Assembly: GCA_008933765.1 (NCBI GenBank)
Contig: WBUK01000013.1
Span: 1 to 64,000, forward strand
From: Ignavibacteriaceae bacterium
GTDB taxonomy: Bacteria; Bacteroidota; Ignavibacteria; Ignavibacteriales; Ignavibacteriaceae
Direction: 5' to 3'
Length of the DNA stretch: 64,000 nucleotides
The position numbers were made by a program, and so were the translations under genes. Below the pieces are notes generated by a model. The model saw only the letters and a program-made list of their open reading frames with translations, was not told the DNA's origin and searched no databases. Below are positions 45,820 to 54,497 of the stretch, in pieces. Position 1 is the stretch's first letter, and every line of letters begins with the position of its first letter.

Positions 45820-47625
45820 TTAATAAATTATTAACCCACCGACCAAACCGTCCTGAATGTAGGCGATAATTCCGTACTTCTCAAAAATTAACTGCAGGTC
45901 GCCTGAAAATTCATCCATATAATCAGGTTCACCGAGAAGAGCCTTCAAATCTTCGATTGATGTGTTCACACCGATTGTTTTCCCCTGTAAAGAAATCTTA
46001 GCAGTCGGGTCGTAAGTGGTTACACTGGTAACGGTGTTGTTCTGGTCGAAGTAAATAACTAAGTTCGGAGTTGAATATATCCAGAAAGGACCATAAGCAT
46101 CGCTGTCTTCAGTAGTCGGGAGTTTAAGTTTTCTCAGCACTTCGTCAGAACTCATCCCAACAGAAATACCTGCCATCGAAACTTCACTACCTGCAACGGC
46201 GGCTTTAGCTTTGTTCCTTTCCCGTGTCTGAGGTCTGTTGCTGCTTGGTGCAGGGGTGTCCTTTTTGTCCGACTGCGGAGCTTTTTTGCCTTCAAGCACA
46301 TCAAGTTTCTTCTGAGCTTCACCTGCATAGTATGTATCTTTGAATTTGCTGAGGAAGCTTTTCCATGTGCTTATAGCTTCATTTTTCATCTGACCGAAGG
46401 TGTAGGCTAAAGCCATGTTGTAAAGCGCTTCGGGTCTTGAAGGGTCAGCAGTCATGGCATTTTTGAAAATAGCGGCAGCTTCTTTGAATTTATTCTGTTC
46501 GATCTGTAAGAAGCCTTTTGTAATCATAACTTCGTACGATTTCGGCGATACTTTTTCAGCCTGAGCAACAGCTTCGGTAGCCGATTTGATGTTTTTGGTA
46601 AGCGTGTTCAGAATCGCTAAGTTAAGGTATGCCTGGGTATAATTCGGGTCAAGTTCCACCGCTTTGTTAAGCGCTTTAACGGCGTCAGTAAGTTCGGAAC
46701 TCTTCAGATTATACTCACCTCTTTTGGTGTTAACAGTGAAAATGTTGGTGAAGAAATCAACTTTCGATACCATCATCGGCAGCAACACTTCAAGTTTAAT
46801 TCCATTCTGATTAATTTTCTGCGAAAGAATTGCAACGGCTAAGTTGTTGTAGCCTTCTTTGAAGTTCGGGTATGCAGAAAGAAATTTGTTGAACGACGCA
46901 ATCGAGTTCTTATAGTCGCCGTCGTTAAGATAAATTAAGCCAAACTCAAAATTTCTTGCATATTCATAATAAGTTGCAATGTGTTTGAATACTTCCACAA
47001 CCCTTGAAGTGAAGTTCGGGTGTGTAACATAATTCATTGTGTGTGGTGTGTATTCAGCACCTGTATTGGTCATATAGTTGAACCATTCAATACCACCGAG
47101 TGGCGAGTATCCGGCTCGCATAGTGTAGAGCACCGCGTATTTATCAGCTTCAAACTCCTGATCGCGGCTCAGTTGCAACAATTGTGCTTCAGTAGCGTTC
47201 GGATTTTTCTTCATGAACTCGTCAGTTTTTGCCGGGTGCCTCATAAGAACATGTGCAAGTTCGTGCCCAAGAACAAAAGCCAACTGATCGATACTGTTAT
47301 TTAATGATTTGAACAGCCCGGTGTGGACATAGATACTGTCGTTAATATAAGCGAAGGCGTTAATTTCTTCGTTCTTGATAAGTTTGAAGTGGATTGCACT
47401 CGAGCCTGAAAGCCCGGCAGCTTTATTCAAAACTTTTGCCACTTCGTCAACCATTTTGTTTTGTGGGGTTCCGTAAACGGCTTTTCCGTAGGTTGCCTGC
47501 GCAACACTATCCCAGTTTATATCGGCTTCATTCTTTTTTCTCTGTGCCGAAGTGTCGGTCGAGATGAATGATACAAATAAAATTGCAACAAGAATTGTTG
47601 AAAAAAAGTTAAAGGTTGTTTTCAT
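45820..47625 (-). CDS. exported M48 metallopeptidase with TPR repeats
   Basis: The ATG at 47625 is chosen behind GGAG because the signal peptide FNFFSTILVAILFVSFIST follows directly; a further 34 codons upstream are in frame but look non-coding. The protein has 601 residues. The zinc peptidase motif is VLGHELAHVLMRH with a downstream Glu (FEADKYAVLY), as in BepA/YfgC and Loip. About six TPR units follow, and the C-terminal part (GISVGMSSDEVLRKLKLPT, LIIYFD-like) resembles SmpA/OmlA-type modules. It probably acts in envelope quality control. Confidence 0.85.
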   Translation of the reverse strand: MKTTFNFFSTILVAILFVSFISTDTSAQRKKNEADINWDSVAQATYGKAVYGTPQNKMVDEVAKVLNKAAGLSGSSAIHFKLIKNEEINAFAYINDSIYVHTGLFKSLNNSIDQLAFVLGHELAHVLMRHPAKTDEFMKKNPNATEAQLLQLSRDQEFEADKYAVLYTMRAGYSPLGGIEWFNYMTNTGAEYTPHTMNYVTHPNFTSRVVEVFKHIATYYEYARNFEFGLIYLNDGDYKNSIASFNKFLSAYPNFKEGYNNLAVAILSQKINQNGIKLEVLLPMMVSKVDFFTNIFTVNTKRGEYNLKSSELTDAVKALNKAVELDPNYTQAYLNLAILNTLTKNIKSATEAVAQAEKVSPKSYEVMITKGFLQIEQNKFKEAAAIFKNAMTADPSRPEALYNMALAYTFGQMKNEAISTWKSFLSKFKDTYYAGEAQKKLDVLEGKKAPQSDKKDTPAPSSNRPQTRERNKAKAAVAGSEVSMAGISVGMSSDEVLRKLKLPTTEDSDAYGPFWIYSTPNLVIYFDQNNTVTSVTTYDPTAKISLQGKTIGVNTSIEDLKALLGEPDYMDEFSGDLQLIFEKYGIIAYIQDGLVGGLIIY

Positions 47626-47831
47626 TGTTTGTTTCTCCGGTTGATTAAAATTCAAATTGTTTAACAATTCTACATTCTGCCAATAGATGTTGTTCCTTGA
47701 AAATTTTGGATGTGTGATAAGCAGCATATCCGGGTGCCGCTTGCTGACATAACGAATCTGCTAAACAACAGAAAGAGTGAGGCGCAATTTATGAATTTTT
47801 TTGATTAATTTTTGGTGTAATCGTTTTATAT

Positions 47832-47866
47832 AAAAAAAGCGCCTTTGTGGGTTCGGGCGCTTTTCA
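47832..47866 (-). terminator. terminator after the 54-residue gene
   Basis: AAAAGCGCC and GGGCGCTTTT make a stem with an 11-base loop. On the - strand it is followed by a T-run, so it would end the caspase/small-protein transcript. Confidence 0.8.
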
Positions 47867-47870
47867 AAAC

Positions 47871-48035
47871 TTATTTTATGTCAGTTACCTTGGCTATATC
47901 ATCAAGCTTAACAAATTTTTCGTTAAACTTTACGGAACCCTTGTCGGATTTTACCGCTTTAATAATCTTTACCGAGGTGTGTGACTCTTTTTTCTTTCCT
48001 CTGGCTTTATCTCCAAAGGTTTGTGTTTTAGCCAT
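47871..48035 (-). CDS. small basic protein, possibly DUF4295-like
   Basis: A 54-residue, Lys-rich protein with a GGAG ribosome site and a terminator right after it. It begins MAKTQTFGDKARGKKKES and has SVKIIKAVKSDKGSVKFNEK, which reminds me of the DUF4295 family (small basic proteins in Bacteroidota, proposed to be ribosomal). The resemblance is weak and not verified. It follows the caspase gene by 67 bases on the same strand and could be co-transcribed with it. Confidence 0.5.
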   Translation of the reverse strand: MAKTQTFGDKARGKKKESHTSVKIIKAVKSDKGSVKFNEKFVKLDDIAKVTDIK

Positions 48036-48102
48036 TTTTTACTTCTCCAATTATCAAGACCACAAAAATACGGAATTGCAACGGAATCAGCAAATTTTTT
48101 CT

Positions 48103-50424
48103 TTATTCACACACTTTAACCGGAAAGTCGTTCATATACTCCCAGCTTACCGGGCGTTGTGGCGTAAGGTTATATTTCTGTGCAAGTTCTTTCACTTTTT
48201 TGTTCATGTAAAGATTAAGTTCTTTAACATTAATTATACCGTCTTTCTCGAAGAAATCGGCGTTGCACTTCAAACCTTCCATCAACGACCATGTGAAAAC
48301 ACCATGCCCCAATTCCCGTACCTCTTTAGCCGTCTGTTCCGCTTCGGAAGCGGCTATCACATAAAGCCCGCGGCTTTTTGAAAGCTCGATTATTGCCTTT
48401 TCAGCCTGTGGCCCCCGCATTGCGAACTGCTGAAGTGCCTGCCCTGACTGGCATGCGTCAATAAGGATTAGCTGCTTCTGCGCCTTTATTTTAAGCGACC
48501 ACTCTTTAAGCTCCTGCCCGGTGAGTGCAAACGGGTCGCGCAGCGACGGAGCGCCGTAAATCTGCTGCACTTCATGGAGAATAAAAAAGAAGTCGGTTTG
48601 GTTGCCTTCTTCATCCTCGTCGGTTGCACCATGCCCCGAGAAGTAGAAAACGAAGATATCTTCGGGTTTTGCTTCCGCGGCGATTTCCTCAAAAGCCTTG
48701 CGCAGGTTTTTAATAGTAGCGTTTTCATCGTAAAGACCTTTAACTTTAACTTCTTTGTAAAGTGAGTTTTCGCCCCCTGAAAAGGCACCTATAATCCCTT
48801 GGGCATCCGCCTTTGCGAACGAAAGGTTATAGTTGCTGTTCTCGTATTTATCAACCCCCGCAGCAAGGATGTAGAGAGTTGAAGCCGGTTTTGGGGCGTC
48901 GTACTTAATCACAATCGGTTGGGATTTCCCCTCAAGCCGCCCGTTGCTGAAAGCAGTTGCCTTGAAGATATTGTTGCCCGGCACCATCTCTGCGGTGAAG
49001 TTCAGCCGAAGTTTATCCCCCTCTTCAAATTGTCTATCTTTAAAAAATTTAACATCAATCAGTTTGCCGTTTTGGTAGATTCGCACCTCATCTATCCCCC
49101 CGCCTTCGTTGGTTATTGTGGCAGTAACCACTTCTTCGGGCAGTTTGCTTACTTTTGAGGCATTTTCGGCGGACATACTTACTGATGGAGGTGTTGAGCC
49201 TTTGCTTAAAATATCTTTACCGGGCTCTGCACTTCCCACTTTTTTCCCCTCTTTCACAGTGCGGAAAAGTGAGGGAGCATAAGCTTTTTCAAAATTTGCT
49301 TCCAAAGGAATTATTTCCAAACCGTCAACATAATACAGAAGCCCCATTGCACCAAGCGAAGCATCGAAGTAGCCGTCGGGGGTAACGACTGCCCAGTCGG
49401 TTGTGTCAAAAGCATAAAGCGACATTGCCTGCTTTCCGGTTGCGGTTTCAAAGAACTTAACGCTGCCATCCATCTCGCCCGTCATAAAATATTTGCCTTC
49501 CGGGTCGCAGGTTATAGTGTTGTAATCGCCGGGTGTAACTTTTGCCGAATCGATTACAGCCCACTTTTCCAGATCGATAAAACGGACTTCTTTCCCGGCT
49601 CGTAGTGCTAACTTGTTTCCTGAAACAACGCCCCCGTATGGATTAATGTCAAGCATCATAAAATTATCCTGCTTGCCTGAGGCGATATCCCACATAATAA
49701 TCATTTTCGAGTGGTAAGAAATTACCTTTCCCAACTCACGAGCGACCACATTCCCCAGTGAATTACCGTTTACCGAGAGCATGTAAAGGCTATCGGGGTT
49801 TATCCCCGTCCGGAAATCATCGTCACCGAAGCGCTTTGAGTTAAGGGTTTTCACCGTTTCGCCGGAAGCGAGGTCAACAAAAGGTATTTCCCCTTCCAAC
49901 CGCCCGATAATCAGCTCTTTCCCGGTGGGTGAAAAACTGATATTATATATAAAACCGGAGGGAATCTCGAACTCGCGAATAGCTTTTCCTTTGCTGATAT
50001 CCCACAGAATAACGGCGTTTTTATAGTCAAGCGAGGCAAAATATTTCCCCTGAGGCGCCACTTTCAAATCTTTAATCATGTAATTATGCCCAAAGAAGGT
50101 TTTTTCTTTGGTCATCGTTTCCATATCCCACATCTCTACATTGTTGTTCCCCATCCCAAGCAGCAAGGATTTTGAATTGTTAGTGAAGCCGATTGCTCCG
50201 ACAGGATAGAGCAAACCGTTGATGCAGTGTTCAAGCTTTCCTTCCTCAAGGTCCCAAAGAAAAACTTTGCCGACAGTTCCGGTTGCTAACCACTTCCCAT
50301 CGGGCGAAACAGCCATCGAAAAAACCTGTGATGTGTTTTTTAGTTCAACTTTCAGTTTTGCTTCCTGCGAAAGAACCGGTGCAGTTAAGAGTATAATTGC
50401 AAAAAGGAGAAAAATTTTCTTCAT
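48103..50424 (-). CDS. exported WD40-repeat caspase-family protein
   Basis: From the ATG at 50424 the protein has 773 residues, opening with a signal peptide (KIFLLFAIILLTAPVLSQ). About seven WD40-like repeats follow (FSMAVSPDGKWLATGTVGKVFLWDLEEG, MIIMWDIASGK) to about residue 340, then a linker and a caspase-like peptidase C14 domain with His598 (FYFSGHGAT) and Cys658 (LIDACQSG). The catalytic pair is intact. Such proteins usually act in the cytosol, so a secreted one is notable. An extra 43 codons upstream lack the expected pattern and were left out. Confidence 0.8.
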   Translation of the reverse strand: MKKIFLLFAIILLTAPVLSQEAKLKVELKNTSQVFSMAVSPDGKWLATGTVGKVFLWDLEEGKLEHCINGLLYPVGAIGFTNNSKSLLLGMGNNNVEMWDMETMTKEKTFFGHNYMIKDLKVAPQGKYFASLDYKNAVILWDISKGKAIREFEIPSGFIYNISFSPTGKELIIGRLEGEIPFVDLASGETVKTLNSKRFGDDDFRTGINPDSLYMLSVNGNSLGNVVARELGKVISYHSKMIIMWDIASGKQDNFMMLDINPYGGVVSGNKLALRAGKEVRFIDLEKWAVIDSAKVTPGDYNTITCDPEGKYFMTGEMDGSVKFFETATGKQAMSLYAFDTTDWAVVTPDGYFDASLGAMGLLYYVDGLEIIPLEANFEKAYAPSLFRTVKEGKKVGSAEPGKDILSKGSTPPSVSMSAENASKVSKLPEEVVTATITNEGGGIDEVRIYQNGKLIDVKFFKDRQFEEGDKLRLNFTAEMVPGNNIFKATAFSNGRLEGKSQPIVIKYDAPKPASTLYILAAGVDKYENSNYNLSFAKADAQGIIGAFSGGENSLYKEVKVKGLYDENATIKNLRKAFEEIAAEAKPEDIFVFYFSGHGATDEDEEGNQTDFFFILHEVQQIYGAPSLRDPFALTGQELKEWSLKIKAQKQLILIDACQSGQALQQFAMRGPQAEKAIIELSKSRGLYVIAASEAEQTAKEVRELGHGVFTWSLMEGLKCNADFFEKDGIINVKELNLYMNKKVKELAQKYNLTPQRPVSWEYMNDFPVKVCE

Positions 50425-50648
50425 GACAACGACTAAATAAAATGATTTTTTGAGTGAATTTATTGCCGGTTGCTTGCGTGATATGTTTTGGTTATGCAAT
50501 AAGATATCGCTGAAATCTGATATTACCGGGAAAACCGACAGTTTATACCGCAAAGGTAAGCAGATATTCTAAATAATACCATGTTTTTCGTTACATTTGG
50601 TGCCTTTAATGTCCGGCGGTGGGGGTGCAGACGGAGGGTTCAGTTTCG

Positions 50649-50731
50649 AAAATGGATGTGCAGGGCGTACCAAAGCCCCTCAATCCCCCGGCAGTTCTGC
50701 GATGTTCAGCCCCAAAATGGATGTGCAGGGC
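50649..50731. repeat. 65-bp spaced direct repeat
   Basis: AAAATGGATGTGCAGGGC is identical at 50649-50666 and 50714-50731, followed by the similar GTACC and ATACC. It lies in the gap between the divergent caspase and methyltransferase genes. 50425-50794 contains no credible gene. Confidence 0.9.
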
Positions 50732-50794
50732 ATACCGACGGGATTTTTCTCCCCGTTTCTTCGTAAATTTCACTTTTTAAATTAAATTTCTTTG

Positions 50795-51469
50795 ATGCCA
50801 AAAGACATTAACAGCCCGCAAGATAACGATAACCGCAACTACGACTACACCGGAATTGAAACCGAGAACCGCAAAGAATATGGCGTAATTGCAAATATGA
50901 TCACCGAAACCGGGGCAGTGCTCGATCTTGGCTGTGGAAACGGCTCACTCTTGCAGCTGCTGAATGATAAGGGGAAGTGCAGCCGTGCGGTTGGAATCGA
51001 AATTTCCGAAACAGGAGTTGAAATGTCGCGAAAAAAAGGCCTCGAAGTGATCATGGGGGAAATTGATGAACGACTGCCTTTTGGAGATAACGAGTTTGAC
51101 TATGCCCTCTGCAATGTTACGATTCAGATGGTTATGTATCCCGAAGTGCTGCTCAAGGAGATGAAACGAGTTGCACGGAAATTGATAATTTCTTTCCCGA
51201 ATTTTGGGTTTTACAGAAATCGCTTAGATATGCTGTTAAAAGGAAGGATGCCGCAACCGATGATTTTCGGCTATAAATGGTATAACACCGGGCATATTCA
51301 CCAGCTTTCTATCGCTGACTTTAAAGAATTGCTTGAGCAAACCGGAGGGCTGGAAATTGAAAAGTTTTCGACCGTTTGGAACAACAACAGCGTGAAAGAT
51401 ACTCTAACCGGTATGTTCCCGAACCTTTTCTGCCTGCTGCCCATATTTTTGCTTAAGAAAACAAATTAA
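50795..51469 (+). CDS. MetW-like SAM-dependent methyltransferase
   Basis: A 224-residue protein. The SAM motif AVLDLGCGNGSLLQLL, then VGIEISETGVEMSRKKGLEVIMGE and FDYALCNVTIQMV, followed by IISFPNFGFYRNRL and YKWYNTGHIHQLSIADF, fit the MetW family, which in methionine synthesis works with MetX. No metX lies nearby, so here it may modify another substrate, perhaps in the glycan cluster that follows. An upstream TTG at 50792 is possible. Confidence 0.75.
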   Translation: MPKDINSPQDNDNRNYDYTGIETENRKEYGVIANMITETGAVLDLGCGNGSLLQLLNDKGKCSRAVGIEISETGVEMSRKKGLEVIMGEIDERLPFGDNEFDYALCNVTIQMVMYPEVLLKEMKRVARKLIISFPNFGFYRNRLDMLLKGRMPQPMIFGYKWYNTGHIHQLSIADFKELLEQTGGLEIEKFSTVWNNNSVKDTLTGMFPNLFCLLPIFLLKKTN

Positions 51470-51498
51470 TTTGAAGACTTCACCTTTACTCACGGGGG

Positions 51499-51597
51499 TA
51501 TTTATTCGCTTGCGAAATTACTTATACACTTACGAAGTTACTTATTCGCTTGCGAAATTACTTATGCACTCAAGGGGGTATTTATGCACTCAAGGGA
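51499..51597. repeat. 20-bp tandem repeats, five units
   Basis: Blocks of 20 bases start at 51499, 51519, 51539, 51559 and 51579 (for example TATTTATTCGCTTGCGAAAT and TACTTATGCACTCAAGGGGG). Units 1 and 3 are nearly identical, and so are 4 and 5. Confidence 0.85.
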
Positions 51598-51614
51598 TTC
51601 TGACAAATGAACAA

Positions 51615-51802
51615 CCGTTGAAGTAACCTTTTTAGTAGGGATGCGCTTTTAGTCAAAGAATATTGCAAAAAAATAAACACCCGTTGAAGTAACCTTTTTA
51701 GTAGGGATGCGCTTTTAGTCAAAGAATATTGCAAACAAATAAACACCCGTTGAAGTAACCTTTTTAGTAGGGATGCGCTTTTAGCCAAAGATTATTGCAA
51801 AA
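51615..51802. repeat. 66-bp tandem repeats, three units
   Basis: CCGTTGAAGTAACCTTTTTA starts units at 51615, 51681 and 51747. The units are almost identical. They fill the gap before the FkbM-like gene. A reading frame on the - strand runs through them, but it is only a consequence of the repeat length. Confidence 0.95.
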
Positions 51803-51805
51803 GAA

Positions 51806-52768
51806 ATGAACCTTATAGATAAAATATTTCAAACTGAGATACTGAAAAACAATCCCCCCGTGCTTGTGGATGTGGGCGCCTCGGGGAACATTCACAAAAG
51901 CTGGGCAAAATTTGCCAAATATGCAATCTGTCTCGCTTTCGATGCTGACGACAGGCAGTTCGGCTACATCTCTGATGAGTCCAAAGGGTTCAAAAAACTT
52001 TACATCTTCAATTCAATTCTTTCAGGGAGCGATTCGGAGTCAACCGATTTTTATCTGACGCAATCACCTTACTGCTCAAGCACGCTTCTGCCTGACAGTG
52101 AAGCCTTAGAAGAGTGGGCTTTTGCTGAGAAATTTAAGGTTAAAGAGAAAATCAGTCTTAAAAATGTTTCGCTTAACAGGGTGCTCGATGATCTTAAACT
52201 AAGCAAAATCGACTGGTTAAAAACTGATTCACAGGGAATTGATCTAAGCATCTTTAAATCGTTGCCTGAAAAAACACAAAAGCAAACTTTGGTTGTGGAA
52301 CTGGAACCGGGCTTAATGGATTCTTACAAAGGTGAAGATAAACTTCACGAAGTGTTTGCATATTTTGAGCGGCTGCCTTTCTGGTTGGGCGCAATGACGG
52401 TGAAAGGCTCGCAAAGGCTGCAAAGCCGGTTAGTTGAAAGGCTTAACTTACCGCAAAAAATGCGGAATTTTGTTTATTACTCGCACAAATCTGCACCCGG
52501 ATGGGCAGAACTTAAATACTTTAACGATTTTTCAGACCCTGCCGGTGAGCTTACAAAACGGGAGTATCTGCTCGGGTGGGTATTTGCCGTGCTTGACGGG
52601 CAATTTGGCTACTCGATGGTTATTGCCTTAAAGGGTGAAAAACTGTTCAACGACGCAATATTTAAAGAAATGTTCCGTTATTCTCAACAGCGGTTAAAAA
52701 GAGAGGTTTTCAAACTGAAATTCCTCCCCGCGGTTAAAGAGAAATTTTTGAAACTTTTCAGCCAATAA
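51806..52768 (+). CDS. FkbM-like methyltransferase domain protein
   Basis: A 320-residue protein. PVLVDVGASGNIHKSWAKFA, FDADDRQFGY, and IDWLKTDSQGIDLSIFKSL form the pattern of FkbM-type SAM methyltransferases, which often modify sugars in surface glycans. It is followed by a glycosyltransferase, in line with such a role. The substrate is unknown. Confidence 0.7.
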   Translation: MNLIDKIFQTEILKNNPPVLVDVGASGNIHKSWAKFAKYAICLAFDADDRQFGYISDESKGFKKLYIFNSILSGSDSESTDFYLTQSPYCSSTLLPDSEALEEWAFAEKFKVKEKISLKNVSLNRVLDDLKLSKIDWLKTDSQGIDLSIFKSLPEKTQKQTLVVELEPGLMDSYKGEDKLHEVFAYFERLPFWLGAMTVKGSQRLQSRLVERLNLPQKMRNFVYYSHKSAPGWAELKYFNDFSDPAGELTKREYLLGWVFAVLDGQFGYSMVIALKGEKLFNDAIFKEMFRYSQQRLKREVFKLKFLPAVKEKFLKLFSQ

Positions 52769-52829
52769 GGTTTTTTCCCGGCAAGGGTTTCCGGATTTGC
52801 AAAGGCTCCGAAATTTTCACGGGGTCGAT

Positions 52830-52888
52830 TTACGGGGCATAACAGATATTTACAAGGCACAATAAATATTTACAGGCACAATAAATAT
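52830..52888. repeat. 20-bp tandem repeats, three units
   Basis: TTACGGGGCATAACAGATAT, TTACAAGGCACAATAAATAT and TTACAGGCACAATAAATAT follow one another in the 160-bp gap before the glycosyltransferase. Confidence 0.75.
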
Positions 52889-52928
52889 AATAAGACACAC
52901 ACGAAAACACTCTGACAGTTAAAATAGA

Positions 52929-54044
52929 ATGACATTAAATTTTTGCACATTATTTGATTCCAACTACCTTACACGAGGGCTTGCACTTCACGAGTCGATG
53001 GTGCGACACATCCCCGATTTTCATCTTTTTATATTTGCTTTTGACGAGAGATCAAGGGAAATTCTAACGGAAATGGCGCTGAAAAACACCACCGTTATCT
53101 CTCTGAAAGAGTTTGAGGATAAACATCTGCTCGCAGTTAAACCTGACAGATCGATTGCCGAGTATTGTTGGACTTCAACCTCATCAACAATTTTGTATGT
53201 TCTTGACAACTTTCCGGTTGAAAATTGCACTTATATCGATGCCGACATCTTTTTTTACTCTTCACCCGAGCCAATTTTTCAGGAAATGGGTGAAAACTCA
53301 ATTCTGCTTACCGAGCACAGATATTCACCTAAATACAACAAAGAGGTGAAAAGCGGGAAGTATTGCGTGCAGTTTGTTACTTTCAAAAATGACGAAAAAG
53401 GAAGAACAGCGCTAACATGGTGGCGGGAGCGCTGTTTAGAGTGGTGCTACGACAGATACGAAGACGGAAAGTTCGGCGACCAACTCTATCTGGATGATTG
53501 GACTGAAAGGTTCCCCGGCGTTCATGTGATGAAACATTTAGGCGGCGGAATTGCCGCCTGGAATGTGCAGCAATACGATTTTAAAGTTGAATATGGTGAA
53601 GCCAAACGCACCGAGCCTGTGTCTTTTACCGGCACCAACTCACAAGCTGGAAGCAGTGAAAGCACCGGTGAGAACGACTCTGACGGTTCCAAAGTAGCCA
53701 CACGCAACACTTCAACATCCACCAAAATTACCGGCAGAGAACTGACAACAGGCGAAGAATTTCCCGTAATTTTTTACCATTTCCACTATCTCAGGTTCCT
53801 AAAAGGCGGAAAGATTGAACTCGGAAGGCGTATTTTGAGTCAAAATGTATTAAATATCTTTTATAAACCGTATATTTTGAGATTGAATCAATTAAAAAAA
53901 GAAATTACGGCAAAATATCCCGGTTTCGACCCCAACGGTGCTCGCAAAAACAAGCTTCGTGCGGTATCTCCGGCGGTGTTTTTGTTCCGAAAACTTACAG
54001 GCGTTTATAATGTTTTTGAAGAAAATTCTTTCCTGAGGAATTGA
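52929..54044 (+). CDS. glycosyltransferase-like protein
   Basis: A 371-residue GT-A-type protein. The N-terminal NFCTLFDSNYLTRGLALHESM and the DXD-like CTYIDADIFFYSS fit nucleotide-sugar transferases acting on surface glycans. Residues about 222-270 are a Ser/Thr/Gly/Asp-rich low-complexity insert (NSQAGSSESTGENDSDG), after which the fold seems to resume with FYHFHYLRFLKGG. Its stop overlaps the ATG of the next gene. Confidence 0.75.
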   Translation: MTLNFCTLFDSNYLTRGLALHESMVRHIPDFHLFIFAFDERSREILTEMALKNTTVISLKEFEDKHLLAVKPDRSIAEYCWTSTSSTILYVLDNFPVENCTYIDADIFFYSSPEPIFQEMGENSILLTEHRYSPKYNKEVKSGKYCVQFVTFKNDEKGRTALTWWRERCLEWCYDRYEDGKFGDQLYLDDWTERFPGVHVMKHLGGGIAAWNVQQYDFKVEYGEAKRTEPVSFTGTNSQAGSSESTGENDSDGSKVATRNTSTSTKITGRELTTGEEFPVIFYHFHYLRFLKGGKIELGRRILSQNVLNIFYKPYILRLNQLKKEITAKYPGFDPNGARKNKLRAVSPAVFLFRKLTGVYNVFEENSFLRN

Positions 54045-54412
54045 TGGCTTATTTAATCGATCTTCCGACCAACAGCGACGAGAGAGGTTCACTGACTGTT
54101 ATTGAAAAGATAGTACCTTTCCAGATCAAAAGGGTTTACTATATCTACAATAACACAAAAAACCTCCCACGCGCACGGCACCGCCACAAAAAAACCGTGC
54201 AGGCTACAATCTGTATCAAAGGAAGTGTGGATGTTTATAACAACGACGGCACCACAAAACTTACTTTCAGGTTAGACAGCCCCTCGAAATGCCTGATCCT
54301 TGAACCGCAAGACTGGCACATCATGCACAATTTCAGCGAAGATGCCATCCTCCTCGTGCTCGCCTCTACTGAATATGACCGTGACGACTATATCCACGAG
54401 GAGTACAGTTGA
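54044..54412 (+). CDS. dTDP-sugar 3,4-ketoisomerase (FdtA/QdtA-like)
   Basis: A 122-residue cupin. RARHRHKKTVQATICIKGSV with its histidines, and LEPQDWHIMHNF, match the WxcM/FdtA family, which isomerises dTDP-4-keto-6-deoxyglucose to the 3-keto sugar. The next gene is the aminotransferase that would use this product. The ATG at 54044 overlaps the glycosyltransferase stop; a TTG at 54041 is also possible. Confidence 0.85.
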   Translation: MAYLIDLPTNSDERGSLTVIEKIVPFQIKRVYYIYNNTKNLPRARHRHKKTVQATICIKGSVDVYNNDGTTKLTFRLDSPSKCLILEPQDWHIMHNFSEDAILLVLASTEYDRDDYIHEEYS

Positions 54413-54497
54413 CAGAATACGAAAACAGCGGTAAACGGTGTGGCGGCGCTACGGGTTCAATAAGCAGCGAGGAATTGAATTGACAGAATACGAAAAC
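54409..54497 (+). repeat. duplicated start region, 71 bp apart
   Basis: TTGACAGAATACGAAAAC occurs at 54409-54426, overlapping the FdtA stop, and at 54480-54497, at the aminotransferase start. Both copies are preceded by CGAGGA. The first copy opens a short frame that stops at 54483. Confidence 0.9.

Noticed and set aside
48103..50424. A link between the caspase gene and the CRISPR locus (as in type III-E caspase systems)
   Set aside because: The protein has a signal peptide, the domain is different from the CHAT protease of those systems, and the locus here is type I-B and 3 kb away across a terminator.
51582..51788. A 68-residue - strand frame with a repeated KSASLLKRLLQR element
   Set aside because: It spans the 66-bp tandem repeats, whose length is a multiple of three. 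There is no ribosome site.
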